From: Candidatus Neomarinimicrobiota bacterium
GTDB lineage: Bacteria; Fidelibacterota; Marinisomatia; Marinisomatales; S15-B10
Length of the DNA: 64,000 nt
Direction: 5' to 3'
Assembly: GCA_012964825.1 (NCBI GenBank)
Contig: DTTI01000037.1
Location: 36,814-100,813, forward strand
This document shows, in pieces, positions 34,741 to 44,673 of this stretch; position 1 is the stretch's first letter; each line of letters starts with the position of its first letter. The notes beneath the pieces are model-generated. The model searched no databases. It worked only from the letters and a program-made list of their open reading frames with translations, and was not told the DNA's origin. The position numbers were made by a program, and so were the translations under genes.

Positions 34741-37263
34741 CTACTTCATCAATTCTTTATAAACCTGCTGTGCCTGCTTGAACTGACCCAATACATGATC
34801 TTTCTCCTTTGTTGTGCGCCAGCCGGGATGCGCTTCAGCCATTGCAAGCAACCTGTCAATCCATCGCACAAAATAATTAGCTGATTCTATATTACGGATA
34901 GGGTCACCACCGACATAAACACGAATGGCATTAGTGGTTGCTTGGGGGTAAAGATCGCTTATGGGGAGAGTGTTCCTTTTCCCTTCAGCCTGGAGTGTAT
35001 ACCAACCGCTCTCATCTACATCAACTGTTATTTCGAAAACCGCATTGGAGCCGGTTTCATCGAGTGGGACTGTTTTCAGAATTTCCCCATTATTCATTAT
35101 CATCACTTTATCAAGGGGCACAATGCTTTGCACCTCTCCCTTTAAAGTTACTGTACCACCGTTTTGAGGTAGTCTCACATCTTCACCGGGCATGGCACCA
35201 TTGACAGTAAATGTTAACAACGGCCCATTGGTGGCGAAAGTACGTCCTTCTCGAAGGGCCTCTAACCAATTGCTGTAGGTCAGTGGTTTATCACCGAGGT
35301 ATACATAGGATCTCTGTGAACCTACAACAGCGCTCCTGTAAAGGTTACTGATGGAATCTTCACCGCCTGTCAGAACAATTTTGAAATCGTTGTTTAGGAC
35401 ATGATGCCAAACCAAAAGGGTAGCATGATTAGCATAGGTAGTTTCCAACCCTTCCACGGTACCCAAAGCAACATCTACAGGAAAAGACTTTGCACCACCT
35501 AGAGAAGGTTCCTTACCTGACAATGGATCATTTTCACCAAAGTAGGGATGCACGTAACCCCTGAAGGCACCTTGTTCTCCTGCCAATCGCAGCATATCCG
35601 TGTTGGACGGATAAAGACTATAAATGGCCGTCCCTTCATATCCTGAAGCAAAAGGGGAGAGAAGATGTTCCGTCAAACCCAGAAAATAGACGTGTCCGTG
35701 AAAAGCAGGTCTGTATTCTTCGCTCACAAATAAAACCCGTTCAGGTGTGGACAGATGAGAAGTTTCCCCGGTGAAAAATTGGTAATCCAGAATTCTGTTG
35801 TCTTTATTGGCCACAAGTTCATTAACTACTGACTGATCTTCTGCGGCAGACATGAACATCAAATTCTCCAATGTGTTGTGGAGGTCCCCAGCATAATTCA
35901 TGTGGACGTGTGTACTGCCACTGTACCAGCCCCGGGCAGGCATATTGGTCATTCGTGAGAGGGTGAGCGTCACTTTTGATCTTTCCCCAGCTTTAATCTC
36001 TACTGTTTCCTTAGTTGAGTAATACTCAAACCCTTTCACCGCCTCTATTGTCAGAGGCCCGTGGGGAACTTCTATTGTGAAGGTCCCTTCAGTATGAAAC
36101 AGGTGGTCCTTCATGCGACCTACACGGTGATAGGTGCCGTCAGGAGCATAGGCCTTGCCGTTACTTGCCTGTAGGTAGATGCGAGCCGGTGTTGGACTTT
36201 CTGTTTCCCCATCTATTGTAATCACCTGAAGGATCCCGTGTGGTTCAATCCATTCTTTAGTTTTTACTTCCAGCTTTTTTGTTTTACCTCCAACTGTTTT
36301 CATTACGTGCAACTGAGGTAGGCCTTCTTCGTTACTTAAATAAACAAGCTTTGTCCCATCAGGCGACCAGCGTGGATGAAAATTATCCCAATCACCAAAT
36401 GTGATTTTGTAGGGTTCACCACCATCAGACGGCAGCAAATATAGATGATTGAACTGCCCTCCAACATGGGAGCTGTAAAGAAATCTTGTTCCATCCGGTG
36501 ACCAGTGAGGTCTTGTACGAAAGAGTGTCTGCTCGTTATGAATAAGTCGTGCTTTTTTTATCCCATTTTTTTCCACCGGCATACGCCAAATGCCACCCGA
36601 CCCGAGCGGTGTGTCACGGTTAGTGACAAACAGAAGTTCTTTTCCATCTGGTGACCATGTAGGCGCGATATGCAGATCGTAGTCCCCAAAGTAGAGTCGA
36701 TTATCCCCATAGGCATTGTCTTGTGTTATTTGAAGGGCGGGTCCGACAGGTTTTCCCTTCCGAATCTTTTGAACATAGATATTATAATATCCATTTGGCT
36801 CCGTGGATACGTAGGCCAACTTTGAACCATCGGGAGACCAAGCTGGGTCCAGATAAAGATGTTCACCTGTTTTTAGAGGTAAAGATTTCCCAGTTTTCAA
36901 ATTCAACAGCATGAGATCCATAGTCTCATGATCTTTTTCCGCTGTATAGGCGATCCACTTACCATCAGGGGACCAGGCAGGTGAGGAGTCATATGTTGTA
37001 TTATTCGTCAGTTCTATCGCTGTAGACCCTTCCAGTGCCATCCGCCAGACGGAACCGTGCATGGAAAACGCAAGGGATTGCCCATCCGGTGACCATGCGG
37101 GCCAACGAGGACTGGTGGGCGATGGCGGAGGAAGATAAAAGTTATGCATATAGTTCCCACCAGTTTTGGCAGCGGGATAAGCTTGTTGGCTAAAGAGAAG
37201 GTCTGAAAAGACAATGAAAAAAATGATGCTGATTTTGATAAGGAAGTTTCTTAAGTGAGGCAT
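34741..37263 (-). CDS. Exported TolB-propeller / CehA-McbA metallohydrolase fusion
   Basis: 840-aa exported protein. After the signal peptide (start MPHLRNFL at 37263, with AAAGG upstream) come six WSPDG repeats over about residues 50-330, forming a TolB/PD40-type propeller. The C-terminal half looks like the PHP-related CehA/McbA domain: GWYSGSTHVHMNY (metal-binding HxH), YVHPYFGENDP, ALGTVEGLETT, LTGGEDSIS and REGRTFATNGPLL, followed by a small beta domain. Known CehA/McbA proteins are phosphodiesterase- or carbamate-type hydrolases. The propeller may hold substrate or a partner. It is upstream of the M24 and FKBP genes. Confidence 0.8.
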   Translation of the reverse strand: MPHLRNFLIKISIIFFIVFSDLLFSQQAYPAAKTGGNYMHNFYLPPPSPTSPRWPAWSPDGQSLAFSMHGSVWRMALEGSTAIELTNNTTYDSSPAWSPDGKWIAYTAEKDHETMDLMLLNLKTGKSLPLKTGEHLYLDPAWSPDGSKLAYVSTEPNGYYNIYVQKIRKGKPVGPALQITQDNAYGDNRLYFGDYDLHIAPTWSPDGKELLFVTNRDTPLGSGGIWRMPVEKNGIKKARLIHNEQTLFRTRPHWSPDGTRFLYSSHVGGQFNHLYLLPSDGGEPYKITFGDWDNFHPRWSPDGTKLVYLSNEEGLPQLHVMKTVGGKTKKLEVKTKEWIEPHGILQVITIDGETESPTPARIYLQASNGKAYAPDGTYHRVGRMKDHLFHTEGTFTIEVPHGPLTIEAVKGFEYYSTKETVEIKAGERSKVTLTLSRMTNMPARGWYSGSTHVHMNYAGDLHNTLENLMFMSAAEDQSVVNELVANKDNRILDYQFFTGETSHLSTPERVLFVSEEYRPAFHGHVYFLGLTEHLLSPFASGYEGTAIYSLYPSNTDMLRLAGEQGAFRGYVHPYFGENDPLSGKEPSLGGAKSFPVDVALGTVEGLETTYANHATLLVWHHVLNNDFKIVLTGGEDSISNLYRSAVVGSQRSYVYLGDKPLTYSNWLEALREGRTFATNGPLLTFTVNGAMPGEDVRLPQNGGTVTLKGEVQSIVPLDKVMIMNNGEILKTVPLDETGSNAVFEITVDVDESGWYTLQAEGKRNTLPISDLYPQATTNAIRVYVGGDPIRNIESANYFVRWIDRLLAMAEAHPGWRTTKEKDHVLGQFKQAQQVYKELMK

Positions 37264-37316
37264 TTCAATATGGCCTTTAATTATAAAGTAATTCATGCAG
37301 GTGTACATTGTCCTTC

Positions 37317-37387
37317 GTCATTTACCACAGTATCATGGAAGCGGGTATGAGCCCTTCCTGGTTTATTTCATCCACAAATCCTTTTAT
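37317..37387 (-). pseudogene. DUF885 gene remnant (C-terminal scrap)
   Basis: These 71 bases match 42151-42221, the 3' end of the intact DUF885 gene, at 62 of 71 positions with no gap. The minus strand reads IKGFVDEINQEGLIPASMI then a TAA where the intact copy has GAA (Glu). Nothing else of the gene is left, so it is a dead copy from a duplication whose other end now carries the DPP IV gene. Confidence 0.85.
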
Positions 37388-37468
37388 AGTATTGGAACAG
37401 GACCGTTATTCAAAGATACATCATGTAAGTATTTAGCAAACATGAACAACAAAACTCAAGAGATCGCT

Positions 37469-39847
37469 CTATCGGCGACTTCTCATAAGTTTATATTCTT
37501 CAGAAGGTTCGGATAGTCGGTATTCCTCAGGAGGACCTACCTCCAACAAATGCTCAACAAAATAATCCCACGTTCTTCGAAGAACATATGGCTCATTAGC
37601 ATATGAGTGGTTACGATTAGGAAGAACAAACATGTCAAAATCCTTGTTGTTTTCTATGAGTTCTTCTATAACTCTGTGAGTCATATTAGGATGAACATTG
37701 TCATCCAGAGTACCATAATGAAGTAACAATTTACCTTGCAGATTATTGGCAATATTCTGGTTCGCTTGACTATCGTAGCTGTCCGTATCATCTTCTCGTT
37801 TCGCCAATAAACCCTGATATTTTTCACCCCATGCAAAGTGATATCCGCGATTGTCATGGTTACCAGCACCGGATACTGCCACTTTAAAGAAGTCTGGATA
37901 GCTAAAGATTGCATCTGTCGATGAAAAACCACCTCCAGAATGACCGAATATTCCCACACGATCCAAATCCATTTGAGGATAGCGTGCGGCAAGCTGTTTA
38001 ATTGCCGAAATATGATCAGGCAGTCCATTGTCTCTCATATTTTCATAATAAAAATCATGAAATGATTTAGACCTAAATGGTGTGCCAAAAGCATCCACTG
38101 CAAAAACAATAAAGCCCAATTCAGCTAGCGCTCTTGCATTGCCTCGTCCATTTGCTGAAAACGTATAGAATGACACGGAGCCTACTTGAGGCCCGGGGTA
38201 GATATAATCAATAATGGGATAGCTTTTTGCGACATCATAATCAGATGGAAACCAAAGTAACCCATAAACGTCCGTTACACCATCCCTGCCCTTTGCATTA
38301 AATGTCACAGGTGGTTTCCATCCAGCTTTTTCAAGCCGTGATATATTGCCTGATTCAAATTCAAGAATTATTTCTCCATTTGAAGATCTAACCACAGCAA
38401 TTGGAGGAGCATCCGGTGTGGAATACTGATCAATAAACAATTTTCCTGAAGGAAACGGCTTGATTGTGTGGGCGGCATTTTCTAGTGAAAGTAATTGCAA
38501 ATCTGAGCCATCCAAGTTGATTTTGTATAAATACTGGTAATATGGGTTGCCAACTTCTTCTTTACCAACCGCAGTGAAATAGACTTTACGTTCATCTTCA
38601 TCAACATGAATCACATCCGTAACCAGCCAAGCTCCTGATGTAATGCGATTATTGAGTTTGCCAGATCCGTCATAAAGATATAGATGCCCCCAGCCATCTC
38701 GCTCAGACCACCATATAAATTCTGAGCCGTTGCCCATAACACGCCAGGCCGGGCGATAGCGAGTAAATTGATTTAGCTCAACATAGGTTGAACCAACCTC
38801 TTCTAAAACTTGTGTAGCTTGACCAGTCCGAGCATCTACATTATACAGACGATAAGTTTTATAATCTCTGCTCCTTGTCGTATAGAAAAGTCTTTTTGAA
38901 TCTGATGTCCACTGTACAACACTATAAACTGTGTCATTGCTAGTAAAACCACCAGGCTGAGGTTCCACATCTACTTGTCTTGAAACTCCCGCTTGGATAT
39001 CAAATATCCAAGCTTCAGCTGTGGGAATAATTGAATCACCGGGCATTGCATAAGCATAAGAATGAAGCATCGGGCGTCCATCTGCCGCTTCTAATAGATG
39101 CAACCGCTTAACGTTTCTCTCATCATAACGATGAGCAACAATTCGGCGTGAATCTGGAGACCATTTAAGTCTTGGAGACAATTTTCGTCCACGGCGACGA
39201 TTTGTGATTTCCTGACAACACCCCTCAGGAACAACACCATAGCCATAATCATTTTCTCCATCCAAACTAAGTTGTTTTTCTTTACCACTTATAACATTGC
39301 GAGTCCAAAGATTCTCATCTCTCTCAAACACCAACCATTGTCCATCAGGTGAGGGCCTTTCCCAGACTTGACGCTTATGCACTGTGTCGGGGGATAAACA
39401 CTCGTAACTTGAAGTGTTGCAAGTCCAACGGATTGAATCAGATATAAAGAATTGTATTGAATTCTCTCTTTCCAAGAATCTGAATTCTCTGAACGGAAGT
39501 TTGTGGCCTTCATAAGTAGTATCCGTTAAAGCTGAAAGACCCGCAGCCAAACGGTCATGGTCGAATGCAACTTCTCGATTTTTTGTTGCAGGATCCACCA
39601 GAACAAACTCATGTCCCGATTCCGTATGACTGCGGAACCAAAATCGGCCATCTTCCAAGAACCGAGGAACAACTTCATCTCCAGAAACCATATTGTATGT
39701 ATTCCAGGGAAGAAATTGCTCTGCCCGCGCATAATCATTTCCTGTTAAATCCTTAGGCGAATTTGAACTCAGGTGATAATCAGTAATAAATAGAAATACA
39801 ATGAGTAATAAAAGACAGATCGAGAGGACAAAGTTAACAGTCTTCAT
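37469..39847 (-). CDS. Dipeptidyl peptidase IV-type (S9B) serine peptidase
   Basis: 792-aa exported peptidase that would take X-Pro or X-Ala dipeptides from peptide N-termini. Residues 6-23 form the signal or membrane anchor; an eight-bladed DPP IV-type propeller fills about 40-520, and the alpha/beta hydrolase domain has Ser in FGHSGGGFSS (about 637), Asp in YGTLDDNVHP (about 713) and His in PNRNHSYAN (about 745). GGAGGAG lies 7 bases before the ATG. It lies 83 bases downstream of the prolyl oligopeptidase gene and just before the DUF885 scrap. Expected in the periplasm or on the cell surface. Confidence 0.94.
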   Translation of the reverse strand: MKTVNFVLSICLLLLIVFLFITDYHLSSNSPKDLTGNDYARAEQFLPWNTYNMVSGDEVVPRFLEDGRFWFRSHTESGHEFVLVDPATKNREVAFDHDRLAAGLSALTDTTYEGHKLPFREFRFLERENSIQFFISDSIRWTCNTSSYECLSPDTVHKRQVWERPSPDGQWLVFERDENLWTRNVISGKEKQLSLDGENDYGYGVVPEGCCQEITNRRRGRKLSPRLKWSPDSRRIVAHRYDERNVKRLHLLEAADGRPMLHSYAYAMPGDSIIPTAEAWIFDIQAGVSRQVDVEPQPGGFTSNDTVYSVVQWTSDSKRLFYTTRSRDYKTYRLYNVDARTGQATQVLEEVGSTYVELNQFTRYRPAWRVMGNGSEFIWWSERDGWGHLYLYDGSGKLNNRITSGAWLVTDVIHVDEDERKVYFTAVGKEEVGNPYYQYLYKINLDGSDLQLLSLENAAHTIKPFPSGKLFIDQYSTPDAPPIAVVRSSNGEIILEFESGNISRLEKAGWKPPVTFNAKGRDGVTDVYGLLWFPSDYDVAKSYPIIDYIYPGPQVGSVSFYTFSANGRGNARALAELGFIVFAVDAFGTPFRSKSFHDFYYENMRDNGLPDHISAIKQLAARYPQMDLDRVGIFGHSGGGFSSTDAIFSYPDFFKVAVSGAGNHDNRGYHFAWGEKYQGLLAKREDDTDSYDSQANQNIANNLQGKLLLHYGTLDDNVHPNMTHRVIEELIENNKDFDMFVLPNRNHSYANEPYVLRRTWDYFVEHLLEVGPPEEYRLSEPSEEYKLMRSRR

Positions 39848-39930
39848 TAATGGTCTCCTCCATCCAAATTGATTAATAATAAACGATAGTGTGGTTGAGA
39901 ACTTGAAAAAGATTGATCATGGATTGATTT

Positions 39931-42060
39931 CTAATCAAAGGTCATTTGAACATCAAGTTGTTGAACTACAAATGTGAATTTCATAGCTGTATCAAGAATC
40001 CTCCGGCTAAATGACAATCCTCGGCCAGCAGCGTGGCCAGCCTTATGATGATATCGAAGAATAATCGGGAAACCAGATATTGTATATGCCTGAAGTCTAG
40101 CAGCCATTTTAAAAGCAGCCGAAGGAGGCACCCGAGTATCCAAATCCCCTGTAGAGAACATGACCGCCGGATACGCCGTGTTAGTCCTAACATTTTGATA
40201 AGGTGAGTATTTTCTAATCGCTTCGAACTGTTCCCGTATCTTCGAATTACCGTATTCCAAGAGGGCTGGAGCATTATTACTCATCGTGTACCACGGGAAT
40301 CGCAAAATATCAACGTCAGGAAAGTCACATAAAACCGCTCGGAAGAGTTCGGGACGCTGAGTTAATGCAGCGCCGACCAAAAGACCACCATTACTTCCTC
40401 CCTGGATGACAAGTTTGTCAGGGTTGGTATAACCTTTATCTATAAGGAATTCAGCAGCTGAAATAAAATCATCAAACACGTGTTGCTTGTTCAACAACAT
40501 GCCGTCACGATGCCAAGATTCCCCAAACTCACTTCCACCGCGAAGGGTGGCTAATGCGTAAACCCCTCCCAACTCTAACCACAATGCCACAGTGGGACTA
40601 AAACTCGGTTTACGAGCCACATAGAACCCACCATAACCGGACAGCCATGTGGGATTTTTCCCATTCAATTGCACATCTTTGTGATGCACAACCCACATTG
40701 GCACATGTGTGCCATCTTTAGAATTTCGCCAAACTTGTTCAACGACAATATTTTCAGGAGACCAGTCAATTTGGTGTTGATCCCAGATCATTCTTTCACC
40801 AGTGTCCAGATCAATTCTGTATGTTGTTTCCGGAGTAGTAAAGGATACAATAGTAACAAAAGCGTCTTTATCCTTTCCGGCTCTTATTGATGCGCGATGA
40901 AACTCCGGAACAAAAATTCCCCCGGAAAAAGTGCCGTCCTGTTCGAAAACTTTGATCTGATTACTGCCATTGTATAGATAAGTGACATAAAACTTGTCAT
41001 CGATCTTTACAAAGTTTTCCATCACATTTTTATCCTCTGGGATTACCTCACGCCAATTTATTTTATCAGGATCGTCAAGATTAATTGCCAACAAACGATT
41101 CTTATCAGCCCTGTAGTTTGTACGTATATATAGTTCACCATCTATGAAACTTGTATAAAAACGGGCATTGATATCATCTACTATAGTTCTAATAGGCCCA
41201 TTTTTTTCCATATCCTGAAAAAGAATATCCGATTTGGACCAACCGTACTGTACTGTAAAGATAAGATAGCGTCCCTCGTCGACCTGCTTAACATTAATAA
41301 ATTGTTCCGGACCGTAACCTTCTCCAAAAATCAGCTTATCTTTGGCATGTTCTGTCCCCAACTCATGGTACATCACTCTAGGACCAATTTTTCGTGATCG
41401 CTTAACGTAATAGAAGCCTCTTTGATCATGGGAGAAAGATATAGTACTATATAAAAATCGTGGCAAGCTATCAGGTAAATCGACACCTGAATCCACATCT
41501 CGAACACGTATTCTTAATTCATCTTCTCCACCATCACGTTCGTTATATATCATAAGATTGCCCTTTTTATTAAAGGTGACAATAGAGAAACGTGTTGTGT
41601 TCTCAGGACTCATACCATGTGGATCCAGCACTATCTCGAAGTCTTCCGAAGGATTAATAGGCATCTTTCGTGTTTCTTCATCTTCAGGCAATGGTCTTCG
41701 GAAGATAATCGGCAAATCATCACCCTGACGGCGCATTGAAAAATATTCATAGTTCCCTGCTTCTTTAGGCAATGGAGTCACTGCAATATCCATAAGTTCT
41801 CGAAGCCTTTCTTCAACGTAATTACGATGAGGAGTATCACCAACAACCTCCTCAGCATATTTGTTCTGTTTATTTATCCAATTTTGAGTTTCAAGAGTCT
41901 TACGATCTTCCAGCCAATGATAGGGATCAGGAATTGATAGCCCATGCATTTCTTCAACAACATCATCGACTCGAGTTTCAGGCGGAAGAGGATAAGGAGA
42001 ACATGAAACAATAAATGCCGCTAATATTACAGACAAAGATGTCCCTGCTTTATATAGCAT
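39931..42060 (-). CDS. Prolyl oligopeptidase (S9A) lipoprotein
   Basis: Endopeptidase-like S9A enzyme cutting after proline in short peptides. MLYKAGTSLSVILAAFIVSC is a lipoprotein signal, so ATG at 42060 is chosen; a start at 42120 would overlap the DUF885 stop as ATGA but put 20 charged residues before the signal. Propeller domain about 60-420 (start DPYHWLED), then YGGFYVARKPSF, LRGGSEFGESWHRDG, Ser in QGGSNGGLLVG (about 554), Asp in STGDLDTRVPP (about 640) and His in KAGHAAGRG (about 674). Length 709 aa fits the family. Confidence 0.93.
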   Translation of the reverse strand: MLYKAGTSLSVILAAFIVSCSPYPLPPETRVDDVVEEMHGLSIPDPYHWLEDRKTLETQNWINKQNKYAEEVVGDTPHRNYVEERLRELMDIAVTPLPKEAGNYEYFSMRRQGDDLPIIFRRPLPEDEETRKMPINPSEDFEIVLDPHGMSPENTTRFSIVTFNKKGNLMIYNERDGGEDELRIRVRDVDSGVDLPDSLPRFLYSTISFSHDQRGFYYVKRSRKIGPRVMYHELGTEHAKDKLIFGEGYGPEQFINVKQVDEGRYLIFTVQYGWSKSDILFQDMEKNGPIRTIVDDINARFYTSFIDGELYIRTNYRADKNRLLAINLDDPDKINWREVIPEDKNVMENFVKIDDKFYVTYLYNGSNQIKVFEQDGTFSGGIFVPEFHRASIRAGKDKDAFVTIVSFTTPETTYRIDLDTGERMIWDQHQIDWSPENIVVEQVWRNSKDGTHVPMWVVHHKDVQLNGKNPTWLSGYGGFYVARKPSFSPTVALWLELGGVYALATLRGGSEFGESWHRDGMLLNKQHVFDDFISAAEFLIDKGYTNPDKLVIQGGSNGGLLVGAALTQRPELFRAVLCDFPDVDILRFPWYTMSNNAPALLEYGNSKIREQFEAIRKYSPYQNVRTNTAYPAVMFSTGDLDTRVPPSAAFKMAARLQAYTISGFPIILRYHHKAGHAAGRGLSFSRRILDTAMKFTFVVQQLDVQMTFD

Positions 42061-42116
42061 GTCCAAATTCTCTGTCCTTACTTCAATACTATCGTAAGAA
42101 ATAAAGCGTGCTGTCA

Positions 42117-43754
42117 TCACTTTATACCGCGCAGATGTTCAACACTGCCTGTCATTTCCCACCGCATCATGGAGGCGGGTATGAGTCCTACCTGGTTTAT
42201 TTCATCCATGAATCCTTTTAAAGTAAATGCTTCTCCTAACTCTATTGCCCGGTCGGTCATCAGCGATTCGATTTGGATCTTTCCTACAAGATAGGTTGTC
42301 CCATAAGAGGGTTGCTGCAGATACAGGTGCTGTTCAAAAACCACTGTCCTACCATCTTGTCTAAGCCAGTTTCTAGGTGTGTTTCTGGAAGTAAAGTCCA
42401 CTGCCTGATTAATATCCCATTTGTTGGCGTGCATCATCAAATCACCCAACGCTCGTGCAGCCCGCTGAGCCAGAAGAATATGGAACAATTCTCGTGCCCG
42501 AGGGTGATGATCAAACAGCCCCGCGTGCATCATCATTTCTTCCATTCCAGTCGCCAGCCCTTCAGATCGGCTATCCCAGATGTTGTATAACAACGGGTTG
42601 CTTCTGATTGGGCTTGAATGAGGTTCATCACGCATACGTGCCAAATCGAACCAGTGGTAAAAATGGGTGCGCATGACCATTGGGTCGTGAAATATCACCT
42701 CAGAAAAAAATTCCCTGGGTTCAATAGGGCTGTAAGGACTGATTCGTTCCCTAAGGGCCTGGTCCATATAATCTTCCATGGAGACAATATCCCTATCTTC
42801 CAACAGAGAAATAAATTCTGTAACGGACGCATGCGTTTTTTTGTCATATTCTTCTTTACTTGTCATGGGAATCAAAGGGGGAAGATCTTGATTGCGGTGC
42901 TCTTCCAGTTTTAGAGAAGAGTGGGCCCGTACCAGCTCTCGGCGCATCATAGTCTCAATCTCTTTCCAGCTGTAAGGTACCAAGTGAACGTTTTTCAGAT
43001 ACCAGTTATAATTGTCGATTCCAATTCCTGATTTGCCTTGTTTGGAAGACAGTTTTGTTTCCAGCCAAGTGATAAAATCATCAGTGGCAATTTTTGCATC
43101 ATTGATGGCTGCTGTTAATATTTCTGAGGTATCCATAGTTTTATCTAAAAGATCAGCCAATGTTCTGGACTGTGATTCCATTCGATGAATGCCGCCGCGC
43201 CACAGATCACGGGCGTTGCCTGTGAGATTGATCTTTGCCTGTACCAGAAATGGAGACACTGTTCGTAACCCTTGAGTAAGTTTTATTATATCGGCATCAG
43301 ACAGGGGATAATCATATTCCCACAGTTCAACAAGGCCATGCGCGACAGATCCTTCATGGGCTGGTGTATCACTCTGGGAATCCCATATAATGCCATAAAA
43401 AGCAGGGCTCCTTTTCCACGGCTTGATCACCCTGTGGTCAAAATCCAGGCCATTCATTTCGGCCAGCACTAGATGATAATCAATGCGGTGGGGAATGGAC
43501 CAGCCGGTGGTATCAAAATTAGCCAACCGGTTCTTGTATACAGGAAACTCATCATACTGCTTTTTCATCCGTTCATCACTGTAATCGGGGACTCCGTCTG
43601 TGAACAAATCTCCTTGAAAGGCACGCCAGTCATGGTATAGCTCCACAAGACTGGAATGACTGTTCATGATACTCACATCACTGCTCTTATTGCAGGATAT
43701 GACGGTCCCCAGCATGAGCAGCATAATTTGGACAGCTATGATTTTTTTCATCAT
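42117..43754 (-). CDS. DUF885 family lipoprotein
   Basis: 545-aa exported lipoprotein (signal ending TVISC) of the DUF885 family, whose members are suspected metallo-hydrolases distantly like M3/M32-type peptidases. Visible landmarks: PHRIDYHLVLAEM, WRGGIHRMESQSRTL, SEGLATGMEEMMMHAGLFDHHPR, where family members keep a His/Glu-rich helix, and DEINQVGLIPASMMRWEM at the end. No activity is proven. It is the head of a DUF885-POP-DPP IV run. A decayed copy of its 3' end lies at 37317-37387. A GAGGG site precedes the ATG. Confidence 0.85.
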   Translation of the reverse strand: MMKKIIAVQIMLLMLGTVISCNKSSDVSIMNSHSSLVELYHDWRAFQGDLFTDGVPDYSDERMKKQYDEFPVYKNRLANFDTTGWSIPHRIDYHLVLAEMNGLDFDHRVIKPWKRSPAFYGIIWDSQSDTPAHEGSVAHGLVELWEYDYPLSDADIIKLTQGLRTVSPFLVQAKINLTGNARDLWRGGIHRMESQSRTLADLLDKTMDTSEILTAAINDAKIATDDFITWLETKLSSKQGKSGIGIDNYNWYLKNVHLVPYSWKEIETMMRRELVRAHSSLKLEEHRNQDLPPLIPMTSKEEYDKKTHASVTEFISLLEDRDIVSMEDYMDQALRERISPYSPIEPREFFSEVIFHDPMVMRTHFYHWFDLARMRDEPHSSPIRSNPLLYNIWDSRSEGLATGMEEMMMHAGLFDHHPRARELFHILLAQRAARALGDLMMHANKWDINQAVDFTSRNTPRNWLRQDGRTVVFEQHLYLQQPSYGTTYLVGKIQIESLMTDRAIELGEAFTLKGFMDEINQVGLIPASMMRWEMTGSVEHLRGIK

Positions 43755-43768
43755 TTTTCCCTCTAAGA

Positions 43769-44656
43769 TTATTGTATTTTGCTTAATTCAGCTTCGGCTG
43801 CCAAGAATCCATTCGCTTGCCAAGTTTCCTCAGCCACGATTTTCCTAAAAATTTCCAGGGCAGTCTTTCTGTCCCCATTCACCCAATGGAAGTTTGCCAT
43901 GCCGTATCCAACAGTACACATTTCAAAATCCTTAGCTATATTATAATTGATTGTTTCTGACTCTGTTTTGGTACCGTTGTAGACAAGGATGCACTTATAG
44001 TAATTCCCTGAATACCCCATATCCTCTTTGATAGGCTCTACCACTTGTCTGGCTTCATTCGATCGGCCTAATCTTCTGAGACAATTGTGGACCCAGTTCA
44101 CAGATGCAAGAAGAGATACATTGTCAGCAGAATAATCATAACTTTTTTGAAAAGCTGTCAACGCTTTTTCGAAATCCGCTTTAAGGTAGTAGGTCAAAGC
44201 AAGGTAATACCAAATGGCCCAGTTGAGGTTTTCCGTGTACTTCAGATTTTCAGCCTTCACAAAGGTGTGGCGCCTGGCTGTCAGCTCCAGATCGGCAGTG
44301 GCACTGTCCAGTTTTCTAAGAGTAATGTACCGCTGCCCCCGTCGTCTCAAAATTTCCGGCGATTCAGGACTGAGCAACAGACATTGTGTGTAAACTTCTA
44401 CGGCTTCTCTGTACCGCCTTAACCCTTCAAGCACCGATCCTTTCTCCATGAGAGTGGAGAGGTTGTTCGGTTCCGCCGACAGCCTGGTTTCTATTCCCAT
44501 CAAGAGACTGTCACCGCCGTTGTCAGAATAGAGTTCTGCTCCAAGCATTGAGACTGTTTCCAGCCGCCTCGAATCAGGCGATTGAGTACAAGCAAGAAAA
44601 ATGCTCAACAACACCAAAAGGTTAAACCGGGATACTTTTCTGGCAATATCAGTCAT
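43769..44656 (-). CDS. TPR-repeat lipoprotein
   Basis: About 295 aa with a lipobox (SIFLACTQ). Tetratricopeptide repeats cover the middle: TLMEKGSVLEGLRRYREAVE, YTQCLLLSPESPEILRRRGQ, WYYLALTYYLKADFEKALTA and a final repeat near GMANFHWVNGDRKTALEIFR. Likely a scaffold in the periplasm or under the outer membrane; partner unknown. ATG at 44656 is preferred; an upstream TTG at 44677 would overlap the M20 stop by four bases (TTGA). Placed between the M20 and DUF885 genes. Confidence 0.85.
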   Translation of the reverse strand: MTDIARKVSRFNLLVLLSIFLACTQSPDSRRLETVSMLGAELYSDNGGDSLLMGIETRLSAEPNNLSTLMEKGSVLEGLRRYREAVEVYTQCLLLSPESPEILRRRGQRYITLRKLDSATADLELTARRHTFVKAENLKYTENLNWAIWYYLALTYYLKADFEKALTAFQKSYDYSADNVSLLASVNWVHNCLRRLGRSNEARQVVEPIKEDMGYSGNYYKCILVYNGTKTESETINYNIAKDFEMCTVGYGMANFHWVNGDRKTALEIFRKIVAEETWQANGFLAAEAELSKIQ

Positions 44657-44673
44657 TGAAAAGTGCACCAAAC

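Noticed and set aside
37295..37516. Small plus-strand frame over the DUF885 scrap
   Set aside because: The homology is on the minus strand; the plus-strand frame overlaps the DPP IV end and has no support.
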